A stretch of 64,000 nt of DNA from JAIPGX01 sp041650475 (GTDB taxonomy: Bacteria; Babelota; Babeliae; Babelales; UASB340), in assembly GCA_041650475.1 (NCBI GenBank), contig JBAZLD010000001.1:77346-141345 (forward strand), given 5' to 3'. This document shows positions 9,215-18,168 of the stretch, one piece after another; the first letter of the stretch is position 1, and the number at the start of each line of letters is the position of its first letter. The position numbers were made by a program, and so were the translations under genes. The notes under the pieces were generated by a model. It did not search any database. It had not been told where the DNA came from and saw only the letters and a list, made by a program, of their open reading frames with translations.

Positions 9215-11143
9215 ATGATTACAAATTATTTTTTTAAAAATTATATTTTTAAATTTTTGATTAGTTTTTTAATTTGTACGTTTTTTAATAATTTTGTTTA
9301 TCTTGCAGATGTTGACGTAAAATTTGAATTTGAAGATCTTCAAAATTTGCTAGATGCAAAAACTGGTCAGAATATTCCAACGGCATATGTGGGGGAAAAT
9401 TTTAGAATAAAAGTTATTGTAAGTGGGCAAGATAGAAATAATGGAGATGTGGAAATTGTTGGGTTAGATCAATTCAATGTTGTTGGAACAAGTCAATCTA
9501 CAAATGTAACAGTATATAATTCTGAATTTTTTGCACAAAAAAATTATATTTATGATTTGGTTTGCACTAAAGAGGGGGTATTTACAATTGGTCCTGCTCA
9601 AGTTAAACAAAATAATAAAACTTTTAATTCTGAACCTGAAAGCTTGATTTTACAGGTTAAAAAAAGAAAAGGAGAGACGGTTGCTAGAGGAACAACTCAA
9701 AATGGATCTCAAGAACAGGATTATGAAGTTTTTTGTAAATTAAGTATCGATGCAAAAACTGTTTTTGTTGGTCAGCCAATAATTTTAAGCGTTAAAGTTT
9801 ATAACAGGGGTAATATTTTACAGCTTGGAATGGAGAATATTAAATTTTCTGGTTTTATAGATAAGGAAATTCAACAGGTAGCTAAATACAAAGAAGAATT
9901 TGAAGGTAAAGTTTATAATGTTATAGAAAAAAAATTTTTATTATTGCCTCAAGAAACAGGAAAAAGAGAAATAGATTCTGTGGTAATTAATTTTCATGTT
10001 CCTATTAAAAGAAGAGAAAAAAGGGGTGGTTTTTTTGATGATGATTTTTTTTCTGGATTACCTGTGATTTTTGGGGAAAATTATCAACAAAAAAAAGTTT
10101 TATCTAATAATTTACAAATTAATGTTCTGCCTTTACCCAAATATTCTGGTTCTGTAGATGGTGTTGGTGATTTTAAACAATTTAAAATTTGGACAGATAA
10201 AAATGAGGCTTTTATTAATGAACCAATTTTATTTAATTTGCAAGTAGAGGGTAAAGGTAATTTGGATCAAATTGTTGTACCAAAATTGAATTTACCTAAT
10301 TGTTTTAGATCGTATGAATCTAAAGCAAATTTAGAACAGGATTTAACAAATGATTTTTGGGGTGGTAAAAAAACATTTGAATATGTTTTACAAATTTCTC
10401 AACAGGGACAACATCAAATTCCATCACAAGTTTTTACATATTTTGATACAAAATCTAAAAGTTATAAAACTTTAAAAACTGATCTTATTGAGTTAAATAT
10501 AAAAGATTCACCCCAAAATAAAGAACACGCTGGTAATTTATTTAATAATTCAAGTGAAAATAAGCAACAAGAGCAAGAATCTTTGAGTAAAAATAATATA
10601 AAAAAACAACAAGATATACACTATATCGAAGAAAATATCTCCGAATTTTCTGATGTACAAAAAAGTTTTTTGGGAAAAATTTTAAAACATTTAGCACATG
10701 CAAGACTGTCGAATATAATTTTTTTACTTCTATTATTTTTACCAATTTTATTTAAAAAAAATTTAAAACGCGCTAAAAATATTGCGAATAAAATTATTCT
10801 TAATAAATTTCAAAAGAAACAAAATTTAAATAAATTACAAAAAAATTTAGAAGAAATAATTGAAAAAAAACAAATTACAAAACTTTATCAGTTTTTTTTA
10901 AATTATTTATCTGTTAAATTTAATATTCAAGAAAATAATATTAATCAAGATTTAATAAATGAAAAACTTTTAAATTTTGGTTGGACGCAAGATAAAATTG
11001 ATAATTTTTTAAGTTATTTAAATGAATGTGCAGGACTTGCTTTTGCATCTAAATTAAAAATTGGTCAAACTGCTATTGAATTAGAAAAATTATTTAATGG
11101 AAGTAGGTATTGGTTTTTTTACTTAGAGTCAAAAGATAATTAA
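9215..11143 (+). CDS. batD: BatD-like oxygen-tolerance family protein
   Basis: A 642-residue protein with a signal peptide, several beta-sandwich-like repeats (segments such as ATYVGENFRIKVIVSG-type and VFVGQPIILSVKVYNRGN), one membrane helix near residue 500 (IIFLLLLFLPILF) and a basic cytoplasmic helical tail. This is the BatD layout: a large periplasmic part anchored by a single late helix. AGGGG precedes the ATG at a good distance. It lies between the BatC and BatE homologues, which supports the call as much as the sequence does. Confidence 0.8.
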   Translation: MITNYFFKNYIFKFLISFLICTFFNNFVYLADVDVKFEFEDLQNLLDAKTGQNIPTAYVGENFRIKVIVSGQDRNNGDVEIVGLDQFNVVGTSQSTNVTVYNSEFFAQKNYIYDLVCTKEGVFTIGPAQVKQNNKTFNSEPESLILQVKKRKGETVARGTTQNGSQEQDYEVFCKLSIDAKTVFVGQPIILSVKVYNRGNILQLGMENIKFSGFIDKEIQQVAKYKEEFEGKVYNVIEKKFLLLPQETGKREIDSVVINFHVPIKRREKRGGFFDDDFFSGLPVIFGENYQQKKVLSNNLQINVLPLPKYSGSVDGVGDFKQFKIWTDKNEAFINEPILFNLQVEGKGNLDQIVVPKLNLPNCFRSYESKANLEQDLTNDFWGGKKTFEYVLQISQQGQHQIPSQVFTYFDTKSKSYKTLKTDLIELNIKDSPQNKEHAGNLFNNSSENKQQEQESLSKNNIKKQQDIHYIEENISEFSDVQKSFLGKILKHLAHARLSNIIFLLLLFLPILFKKNLKRAKNIANKIILNKFQKKQNLNKLQKNLEEIIEKKQITKLYQFFLNYLSVKFNIQENNINQDLINEKLLNFGWTQDKIDNFLSYLNECAGLAFASKLKIGQTAIELEKLFNGSRYWFFYLESKDN

Positions 11144-11163
11144 AAAATAGGAATAAAGTATTT

Positions 11164-11949
11164 ATGAATTTTTATAAGATTTTTAGAGTATTTTTTTTAA
11201 CTTTTGCAGTGTTAAATTTAAGTTCATATTTATTGGCATCAACAGATCAAGAGCTTTTTTTAAGTGCAAATTCTTGTTATAAACAGTCTGATTTTGAAAA
11301 AGCTTATGATTTGTATCAACAAATTTCTGAAAAAAATGCTTTTGTTAATTATAATTTGGGAAATTGTGCATATAAATTAAACAAATTTGGTTATGCGCTT
11401 TTACATTGGCGTAGAGCTCAAAAGGATTGGGGAATTTTTAATCAACAAGAATTACTAGATAATATTTATTTATTAAAACAAAAATTAGCTGAGCCAACTT
11501 CTGATAAATTAGATTTTTCTTCAAAAAATATATTTGATAAAAATAATATAAATTTTTATAGATATAAAAGTATATTGGTTTCAATTTTTACTTATATTCC
11601 AATAATTTATTTGCAATTAATTTTTTTATTATTATGGTTCTTTTTGTTTTTATATGTCAGACGTTTATATCGAGCAAAAAGAAAATTTTTAATTGTTATA
11701 TTATTTTCACTAATTGCTATTTCTGGCATTTTATTAATTGTTAGATATAGTTTAGAACATAAACACCGTGGGATTGTTGTAGAAAAAAAGTCTGCACTTT
11801 TATCTGGTCCTGATAAAAATTTTCAGCAATTAAGTATTTTACCACAAGCTAGTGAATTTATAATTTATAAAGAATCAGATGGATATTATAAAATTAAATT
11901 TTGCAAACAAATTGGTTGGATAGACAAAAAAGAAGTTGAACAAATCTAA
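11164..11949 (+). CDS. batE: BatE-like protein: TPR, membrane helices and C-terminal SH3-like domain
   Basis: A 261-residue protein with a signal peptide, a short TPR region (CYKQSDFEKAYDLYQQI, NYNLGNCAYKLNKFGYALLH), two membrane helices (about 145-170 and 178-195) and a bacterial SH3-like tail (about 205-261) with the typical SALLSGPDKNF and GWIDKKEVEQI segments. This matches BatE, so all five Bat genes A to E are present in canonical order. No moxR-type AAA ATPase or DUF58 gene, the usual upstream partners, lies in this window. Confidence 0.8.
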   Translation: MNFYKIFRVFFLTFAVLNLSSYLLASTDQELFLSANSCYKQSDFEKAYDLYQQISEKNAFVNYNLGNCAYKLNKFGYALLHWRRAQKDWGIFNQQELLDNIYLLKQKLAEPTSDKLDFSSKNIFDKNNINFYRYKSILVSIFTYIPIIYLQLIFLLLWFFLFLYVRRLYRAKRKFLIVILFSLIAISGILLIVRYSLEHKHRGIVVEKKSALLSGPDKNFQQLSILPQASEFIIYKESDGYYKIKFCKQIGWIDKKEVEQI

Positions 11950-11957
11950 TAAAATGT

Positions 11958-13361
11958 ATGCGTAAAATCAAAAAATTATTTATCTTAAGCTTTTTTACGA
12001 TTATATTTCTGAACCTAAATGCTCGATGGACTAGTCTAAGACAAGCCATTGAAGCAATAGATAGACTCCCTGCATCTACAACTGAAAATTTATCTTATAA
12101 AAAAGCAAACGGAGTTTCTTTGGAAGATTTGAGTAAACAAATTGATGAGTTTTTGTTTTGTTCTTTTAATAAGTATACTCTTTTTGATGGATATAAAGTA
12201 GAAAAAGTTAAAATTCCTGAAGATAGTTCTATTTGTTTTATTGGCGATCTTCATGGTTGTGCCGATTCTTTGTCTAATATTTTAAAGCAATTAATTAGAT
12301 TAAATTATTTGGATATTAATAGTTTTGAAACTAGAAATAATAATTTTAATCTTGTTTTTTTGGGAGACTACACAAACAGAAACTGTTATGGTCTTGAAAC
12401 TTTATCTTTGATTTTGGAATTAGCTATAGCGAATCCTGAAAGAGTATTTATTTTACATGGAAATCATGAAGAAATTCATATGCTTACATCAAATGGGGCC
12501 TATCATGGATTTAAAGAAGAATTGGAACGGAAATTTTTGCTTTCGTATGATCCTCTTAATTCTGCCATAAATAAAATTTTATATTTTTATAATTCTTTGC
12601 CAGTTGCCGTTTTTATTGGAGTTGATGTAGGGGAACAGTATTTGATGTGTAGTCATGGAGGCTTTGATTTAAATTTTGATTTTGATTCTTTTTTAGATAA
12701 AAAAAATCGTTGGAAATTTTCTGAATTACAATCGGGTGGCCAATATTTTATGTGGACAGATTTTTACCAAAGAATTGCGCAAAATAATTATGGTATTTTA
12801 AGAGAAGTTGAAAGAATACAAACGATATCTGCTGATTTTATGCGTTATAATTTTTTCGGTGCTTTAGAAAATAATATGTGTAATTATAAAATTACAGATA
12901 AAGTTAAAGCAATTTTTAGGGGCCATCAACATGAACTTTATGGTTTAAAAATGCTTTTTGAACCTAGCATATTTTATCAAAATTATTTGAATTCACCAGA
13001 TTTTCCAGATTCAGGAATTTGGCATTGGAGGCAAGTAGTAAAGCATGAAGATCAAGAAAACATGGAGGGTTTCAGAATTGGTGATTATCTCCCCATTTTT
13101 ACTCTATCATCAGCTTCTTCATGTCCTGTGTATATTGATAACAAATATGATTGTTTTGCAATACTTACAATTAATCGATTTATAAGAAACTCCAGATTAC
13201 AAGTTTATGAAACTTTACATGAATCTAGAAATATAGAACAAAAAAATCGGGAACAAATTGATAAAATTGAACCAGAGCAATTTGATGTTGATGAAGGTAA
13301 AGAGTATTTTAAGGAAAAAGAAGAAGGTACTAAATGCTGCCCTAGATGTATAATTTTATAA
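11958..13361 (+). CDS. Secreted PPP-type metallophosphatase with a CaaX-like C-terminus
   Basis: A 467-residue protein with a signal peptide (residues 1-22) and the metallophosphoesterase signature in order: GDLHG (96-100), GDYTNRN (136-142), GNHEE (168-172), SHGG (H233) and GHQHE (322-326). The spacing resembles eukaryotic-type Ser/Thr phosphatases. The usual GDxxDRG box is altered to GDYTNRN: the metal-binding Asp and the Arg are kept, but the second Asp is Asn. The protein ends Cys-Cys-Pro-Arg-Cys-Ile-Ile-Leu, a cysteine cluster plus a perfect C-a-a-X pattern (X = Leu). It starts eight bases after batE and is probably part of that transcription unit. A role as a host-directed, host-prenylated effector is inference. 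Confidence 0.75.
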   Translation: MRKIKKLFILSFFTIIFLNLNARWTSLRQAIEAIDRLPASTTENLSYKKANGVSLEDLSKQIDEFLFCSFNKYTLFDGYKVEKVKIPEDSSICFIGDLHGCADSLSNILKQLIRLNYLDINSFETRNNNFNLVFLGDYTNRNCYGLETLSLILELAIANPERVFILHGNHEEIHMLTSNGAYHGFKEELERKFLLSYDPLNSAINKILYFYNSLPVAVFIGVDVGEQYLMCSHGGFDLNFDFDSFLDKKNRWKFSELQSGGQYFMWTDFYQRIAQNNYGILREVERIQTISADFMRYNFFGALENNMCNYKITDKVKAIFRGHQHELYGLKMLFEPSIFYQNYLNSPDFPDSGIWHWRQVVKHEDQENMEGFRIGDYLPIFTLSSASSCPVYIDNKYDCFAILTINRFIRNSRLQVYETLHESRNIEQKNREQIDKIEPEQFDVDEGKEYFKEKEEGTKCCPRCIIL

Positions 13362-13363
13362 GT

Positions 13364-14335
13364 TCAAGCAATTTTTTCCCATTCCCATGCACTTGTCAAA
13401 ATACTATTTAAATCAGAAAATTTAGGTTCCCAGCCTAAAATTTTTTTAGCTTTGTTATAATTTGCTACTAAAATATCAACATCGCCAGCTCGTGCATCAC
13501 AAATTTCTATTAAAAGTTCTTGGGCACAAATTTTTTGTGCATGTTCAACCATTTGTTTTACAGAATAGCCGTGTCCAGTTCCTAAATTAAAAATATTAGA
13601 TTCTTTTGTTTGCTCTAAATATTTTAAAGCTAAAACATGTGCTTGAGCAATGTCTAAGACATGAATATAATCGCGAATACATGAACCATCGAGTGTATTG
13701 TAGTTAGAACCAAAAATTTTAAATATTTTTTTATTTTTGATTGCTCTCAATAAGAGTGGAATAATGTGAGATTCAGGATTATGTTGTTCACCAAGTCCAA
13801 TTGTTGGTAGTGCTCCAGCGGCGTTAAAATATCTTAAAGAGACATATTGCAGATTATAAGCATTAAAATAATCTTGCAATGCATATTCTACTATTAGTTT
13901 ATTTTTGCCATACGGACTTATTGAATTTGTTGGATGGGTTTCATCAAGTGGCAATTTTATTGGGCTGCCATAAACGGCACAACTCGAAGAAAAAACTATT
14001 TTTTTGACGTTATATTCAAGCATTGTGTCTAATAATTTTAATGTTTTTATAACATTATTATCGTAAAAATCTTTAGGTCTTTTTACAGATTCACCAACTT
14101 CGATAAATGCAGCAAAATGCATAACTGCTTCTATATTATTTTGAGTAAAAATTTGTTTTAATATGTTTTTGTCTGCAAAATCGGCTTTTATAATAGTAGC
14201 CCATGTGTGATCAAATTTTTGATTGTGAATAAATTTGTCTAAGATTATTATTTTGTAACCAAGTTTTTGAATTAAGTATGCTGTGTGTGAGCCGATGTAA
14301 CCTGCGCCCCCCGGAATTAAAATTGTTTTTTGCAT
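13364..14335 (-). CDS. galE: UDP-glucose 4-epimerase
   Basis: An extended short-chain dehydrogenase that interconverts UDP-glucose and UDP-galactose (or the N-acetyl forms) for surface polysaccharides. It shows the NAD-binding GGAGYIGSH near the N-terminus, the SSCAVYG serine region and the catalytic Tyr/Lys pair in SPYGKNK. The C-terminal end (ARAGDVDILVANYNKAKKILGW) is typical of GalE. The 323 residues are full length. Its stop lies two bases from the end of the convergent phosphatase gene, leaving no room for a terminator between them. Confidence 0.92.
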   Translation of the reverse strand: MQKTILIPGGAGYIGSHTAYLIQKLGYKIIILDKFIHNQKFDHTWATIIKADFADKNILKQIFTQNNIEAVMHFAAFIEVGESVKRPKDFYDNNVIKTLKLLDTMLEYNVKKIVFSSSCAVYGSPIKLPLDETHPTNSISPYGKNKLIVEYALQDYFNAYNLQYVSLRYFNAAGALPTIGLGEQHNPESHIIPLLLRAIKNKKIFKIFGSNYNTLDGSCIRDYIHVLDIAQAHVLALKYLEQTKESNIFNLGTGHGYSVKQMVEHAQKICAQELLIEICDARAGDVDILVANYNKAKKILGWEPKFSDLNSILTSAWEWEKIA

Positions 14336-14353
14336 AAAATACTCCGTTTAAAG

Positions 14354-14374
14354 CCGGCAGCTCTTGGCTGTCGG
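14354..14374. other. GC-rich hairpin upstream of galE
   Basis: CCGGCAGC (14354-14361) pairs with GCTGTCGG (14367-14374) over eight positions with one G-T wobble and a five-base loop. It lies in the 5' leader of galE and about 80 bases before the divergent HisRS-like gene. No T-run follows on either strand, so it is not a standard terminator. Its GC richness stands out locally. Confidence 0.4.
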
Positions 14375-14451
14375 TAATTTAATAATTTCAAACTGTTTAA
14401 AAATTATAATATAATATAATTAATTTTTAATAAATTTGGGAGCGAGAATTT

Positions 14452-15351
14452 ATGGTTTCAACAGATTTAACTTTGTATAATTTTATATTAAATAAAACAA
14501 GAAAAGTTTTAATTAATAATAATTTTACAGAAGTAAGAAAGCCTACCCTTTGGGGAGGTCAAAAATATTTTTGGCAAGAATCTTCGCATTTAAATATAGA
14601 AATTGTAAATGCTGAATCTATTATGCAAGACTGCCAGCTCATAAAAATGCTTGATAATATTTTTAATCATGAATTAAATTTAGAAAATTATGTTTTAAAA
14701 ATAAATTTTTTAGGTTGCGTGCAAGACAAAAAAAATAAAAATTTGTGTGAAAAGTGTAAGAAAGAATGGGCTGAGTTTCAAGATGTCTTACAAATTTTGA
14801 GTGTAAATTTTATTATAGATCCTATGCTCGGCATAGATTCCGATTATAGTAAAACTGTTTTTGAATTTTGTTCACCTGAAAATTTATCTAATGAGATTGA
14901 AGCAGAATATGCATTTGCTGTCGGGGGAATATATAACTTGATTAAAAAGCCAAATATTAAAAATAACTTGGAGTGTGCCGGCGCCAAAATTAACACAGAA
15001 AAAATTGAAATTTTGTTGCAAGGTATAAAAGATAAACTTAATTTATCACAGTCTCCTGCTTTAAATTTAATTGTGCCTATATTAAAAGAACAACAAATTC
15101 TTGCACTTTTGTTAGCGAACGATTTATATTTTAATAATATTTGTACAGATATTTTGTTTTATGAGAATAATAGTGAATATAATATTGATAGTATTATGCA
15201 TAAGGCTAATAAGATGGGTGCCAAATTTGTTTTAATTTTGGGTGAGCAAGAACTGGAAGAAAATACTGTTACTATTAAAAATATGCAAACCGGTCAAATG
15301 AGTGTTATTAAACAAGTTGAAGCTGCTAAGTTTTTAAAGAGATTTTTTTAA
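14452..15351 (+). CDS. Histidyl-tRNA synthetase-like protein lacking the motif 2 core
   Basis: A 299-residue relative of HisRS, which is normally about 420. The N-terminus (TRKVLINNNFTEVRKPTLW) follows HisRS helix and motif 1. LGCVQDKKNKNLCEKC and KTVFEF match the LCEDC-type and RTVFEW segments. The last ~90 residues (HKANKMGAKFVLILGEQELEENTVTIKNM) are a clear HisRS anticodon-binding domain. Missing are the LRPEGT region and motif 2 with its FRYE-type arginine. The catalytic RGLDYY box reads LGIDSDY, without the arginine. It probably cannot charge tRNA by itself and may be a HisZ-like regulator or a degenerate copy. SD GGGAGCGAG precedes the ATG. Confidence 0.7.
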   Translation: MVSTDLTLYNFILNKTRKVLINNNFTEVRKPTLWGGQKYFWQESSHLNIEIVNAESIMQDCQLIKMLDNIFNHELNLENYVLKINFLGCVQDKKNKNLCEKCKKEWAEFQDVLQILSVNFIIDPMLGIDSDYSKTVFEFCSPENLSNEIEAEYAFAVGGIYNLIKKPNIKNNLECAGAKINTEKIEILLQGIKDKLNLSQSPALNLIVPILKEQQILALLLANDLYFNNICTDILFYENNSEYNIDSIMHKANKMGAKFVLILGEQELEENTVTIKNMQTGQMSVIKQVEAAKFLKRFF

Positions 15352-15377
15352 TTCAAAAAAAGTAGGAAGGGAGTTTT

Positions 15378-16013
15378 ATGTCAATAAATAAAATAATATT
15401 TATTTTTATAGTTTTATTTTATAGTTCTAGTGATTATATTTTTGCTGTAAAACCGCCAAAATATCTTAAAGAAATAAAGTTTGAACAAGGAGATGTGTCT
15501 GCGGAAGATACAAAAAAAGCATTAGAATTATTAAAAAATGGTACTATAATAGCTCTTAGATCTAGAGAAATCGGAGGATATCTTTTTGCGAATGATCAAT
15601 ATTTTGATAATCAAGTTCTTTCTGCTTTTATTGAACGTTCAGGTGGAAGTTTATATTTAGGTTATTCTTATACAACTCCAGACGTGACTCGTTTTGTCAT
15701 AGTTCGTAAGGGCGATTTTATTGGATTAAAATCTTTATTTTTTGAAGGTAATTTTCTTGTAGCAGAAAAAAAATTTCCTGAATTTAAAAAAACTACTATT
15801 TCAAATCATGATGCTCAATGGTATTTAGAATGTACTCATAGATTAAAACAGCTCTTTTTAAGAAGTAGCAGGGATACTTATTTAAGTGTTAAAAGTAAAA
15901 GTAGAATGATGGGAGAAAGTGAAGGTAAAAAAATTATTCGAAGGGATGTTACTCTTGAATCCGTAAGCGTACCAGGAAGAGAACAAGCTTTTGAATTAGT
16001 TATTTTAAATTAA
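15378..16013 (+). CDS. Secreted protein, possible beta-trefoil (fascin-like) repeats
   Basis: A 211-residue protein with a signal peptide (residues ~1-23). At least three segments share the pattern hydrophobic-xL(R/K)Sx(x)...(Y/F)L: IIALRSREIGGYLFAND, FIGLKSLFFEGNFLVAEK and LFLRSSRDTYLSVKSK. Such spacing is typical of beta-trefoil or fascin-like units. I do not recognise a named family, and the fold call is inference. SD AGGAAGGGAG is upstream of the ATG. It is preceded by the HisRS-like gene with a 26-base gap. Confidence 0.65.
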   Translation: MSINKIIFIFIVLFYSSSDYIFAVKPPKYLKEIKFEQGDVSAEDTKKALELLKNGTIIALRSREIGGYLFANDQYFDNQVLSAFIERSGGSLYLGYSYTTPDVTRFVIVRKGDFIGLKSLFFEGNFLVAEKKFPEFKKTTISNHDAQWYLECTHRLKQLFLRSSRDTYLSVKSKSRMMGESEGKKIIRRDVTLESVSVPGREQAFELVILN

Positions 16014-16093
16014 AAATTGTTTAGATGATTTTTATTTTTTGTGGAACAAGGCGCTCATTTACGCCTCTCTCTTAAAAAATAAAAAATTTAAAT

Positions 16094-16726
16094 TTATATA
16101 ACGTAAAAGAATATCGCTAAAAAGTGACATAAGCTGCCACATAAAACAAAAAAATGCCAGATAACATGGCAAAATGGGACCTTTTCTAAAGCATAAAAGA
16201 TTATGCCAAACGTATAGGCTAAACCTCCTGCAACAACCCAAAATAAACCATTAAGAGAAATAGTGTTTATGAATTGTTTAAAAAAAGTAATTGCAATCCA
16301 GCCCATTGCTAAATATATAACAGTTGAAACAAAATTATATTTACCTGTAAAAAATATTTTTAAAGATATTCCTATAAAAGTGAATCCCCACAAAATGCTT
16401 ACTATAATTAATCCATAAGTTCCACGTAAATTTATTAAACAAAATGGAGTGTAAGTTCCTGCGATTAAAACGTAAATAGAAGCATGATCAAAAATTCTTA
16501 AAATTTTTTTGGACTTTTCTTTTGTTGTTGCATGATAAAGTGTTGAAAATAAATATAGCAAAATTAAACTTGTACCAAATATAACAGAGCTTAAAATTTT
16601 GTAAGAATCATGTTTGGCTAAAGATAAAGATAACATTACAAATAAACCTGCAAGACTTAAAAGTGCGCCTATGCCATGCGATAAACTATTAAAAAATTCT
16701 TCTTTTTTTGTTTGTTTTCTTTTCAT
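16094..16726 (-). CDS. Hemolysin III / PAQR-type membrane protein
   Basis: A seven-helix inner-membrane protein of 210 residues. Family marks are SHGIGALLSL at the N-terminus, STLYHAT (conserved Ser and His), RIFDHASIYVLIAGTYTPF in the middle, and PFCHVIWHFFVLCGSLCHF near the end with the conserved His residues expected to bind metal. Bacterial members (YqfA/TrhA type) are linked to membrane homeostasis. The hemolysin name is historical. It ends facing the gene at 15378-16013 and starts 12 bases after radA ends. Confidence 0.88.
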   Translation of the reverse strand: MKRKQTKKEEFFNSLSHGIGALLSLAGLFVMLSLSLAKHDSYKILSSVIFGTSLILLYLFSTLYHATTKEKSKKILRIFDHASIYVLIAGTYTPFCLINLRGTYGLIIVSILWGFTFIGISLKIFFTGKYNFVSTVIYLAMGWIAITFFKQFINTISLNGLFWVVAGGLAYTFGIIFYALEKVPFCHVIWHFFVLCGSLCHFLAIFFYVI

Positions 16727-16738
16727 GATAACGCCTTT

Positions 16739-18100
16739 TTATTCTGGAAATAAATTTAATAATTCATAAACACTTCCAAATTTTACTATATTTTTTGAGT
16801 TTTGTGTTTGTTGATTTTTTGAAATAAATATTTTTTCAAGGCCAAATTTTTCAGCTTCCTGAATTCTGATGTTAATTTGGTTTGTAGCCTTAATTTGACC
16901 TGTTAAACTAATTTCTCCAATTGCAACTGATTTAATTGGCAATGGTTTTTGAAAATAGCTGGAAAGTAGGGCCAACGCTATTCCCAAATCGCTTGAGCTA
17001 TCTTTGATTTTAAAATTGCCACTCAGTTTAAAAAAAATATCCTGACTACTAAATTTTATATGTAAATATTTTTCTAAAATAGCTGCAATCAAAACAACTC
17101 GTTTGGGATCTAAACCTGTAATAACTCTTTGTGGTATACCAAATTTAGAAGTAATGCATAAAGCTTGAAGTTCTAATATTAATGGGCGTGAACCTTCGAT
17201 ACTTGTTATTAACGTTGATCCTGGTGCATAAGAATTGTCTTGAAGTAAATGCTGATTTATATTTGAAATTTCATATAAACCATTTTCTTGCATATCAAAA
17301 AAACCAGCTTCATTTATTGTGCCGAATCTGTTTTTTACTGAACGCAAAATTCTAGTATTCCAACGATCTTCACCTTGTAAATAAAATACACCATCTACTA
17401 TATGTTCTAAAATTTTAGGACCTGCAATATAACCTTCTTTTGTTATGTGTCCAGTGATGCATATTGCTATATTATTATCTTTTGCAAGCTTCATTAAGTG
17501 AAAGCCCACTTCTTTTATAGAGCTTATGCTCCCTGGAATTATGCTATTTTGACTACTAATATGACAATTTTGTATTGAATCCAATATTAACAAATCAGGT
17601 TTAATTTCCTGCCCTGTTGATAAAATGCTTTCTAAATCTGATTGTTCAGAAAATAATAAGTTAGGATTGCTTTCGATTTTTAATCTTTCAGCTCGATTTT
17701 TTAATTGTTGCAAAGATTCTTCTGAAGAAAAATATAAAACTTTATGATTAATTGCTATTTTACTTGCAACTTGAAGCAATAAAGTTGATTTACCAATGCC
17801 GGGATCACCTGTCAAAATAATAAAAGAGCCAGGCAAAATGCCTCCACCAAGGGTTCGATCCCATTCTGCAATGCCAGAATTTATTCTATTTAATTGACTG
17901 TTTTCTATTTGATCAAGAAATTTTAATTTTGCAGGTTTTGTTTTTCCTGATCTAATAAATTTTTCTTGTGCTGAAAAATTATCACCTACATTTTCTTCTA
18001 AAAAGCAATTCCATTCATTACAAGTTGGGCAGCAGCCAAGCCATTTAAAACTAGTGTAATTGCAGAATGAGCACTTAAAAATTGTTTTAATTTTAGACAT
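16739..18100 (-). CDS. radA: DNA repair protein RadA
   Basis: A 453-residue RecA-like ATPase that helps process recombination intermediates. It has an N-terminal C4 zinc finger (C10, C13, C24, C27), Walker A GDPGIGKST (98-106), the RadA-specific KNRFG motif (in RSVKNRFGTINEAG) and a C-terminal Lon-protease-like domain (SSDLGIALALLSSYFQKPLP, AIGEISLTGQI). Full length, with all motifs intact. Confidence 0.95.
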   Translation of the reverse strand: MSKIKTIFKCSFCNYTSFKWLGCCPTCNEWNCFLEENVGDNFSAQEKFIRSGKTKPAKLKFLDQIENSQLNRINSGIAEWDRTLGGGILPGSFIILTGDPGIGKSTLLLQVASKIAINHKVLYFSSEESLQQLKNRAERLKIESNPNLLFSEQSDLESILSTGQEIKPDLLILDSIQNCHISSQNSIIPGSISSIKEVGFHLMKLAKDNNIAICITGHITKEGYIAGPKILEHIVDGVFYLQGEDRWNTRILRSVKNRFGTINEAGFFDMQENGLYEISNINQHLLQDNSYAPGSTLITSIEGSRPLILELQALCITSKFGIPQRVITGLDPKRVVLIAAILEKYLHIKFSSQDIFFKLSGNFKIKDSSSDLGIALALLSSYFQKPLPIKSVAIGEISLTGQIKATNQINIRIQEAEKFGLEKIFISKNQQTQNSKNIVKFGSVYELLNLFPE

Positions 18101-18140
18101 GGTTTATAAATTTATGTTTTTATTAATATAAATTGTTATG

Positions 18141-18160
18141 CCCAAAGAATGTACTTTGGG
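18141..18160 (-). terminator. Possible terminator hairpin downstream of tdk
   Basis: CCCAAAG (18141-18147) and CTTTGGG (18154-18160) form a perfect seven-pair stem with a six-base loop, just after the tdk stop on the minus strand. Only a weak T-rich tract follows, so termination may be inefficient. Confidence 0.4.
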
Positions 18161-18168
18161 TGTAATAT

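Noticed and set aside
15378..16013. YrdC/Sua5-like reading of the segment ALELLKNGTIIALRS
   Set aside because: Only this short stretch resembles YrdC; there is no PTDTVxGL motif, a signal peptide is present, and the true tsaC is at 63131-63793.
16050..16065. Hairpin GGCG...CGCC between the secreted protein and the hemolysin III-like gene
   Set aside because: Only four pairs with an eight-base loop and no T-run; not convincing as a terminator.
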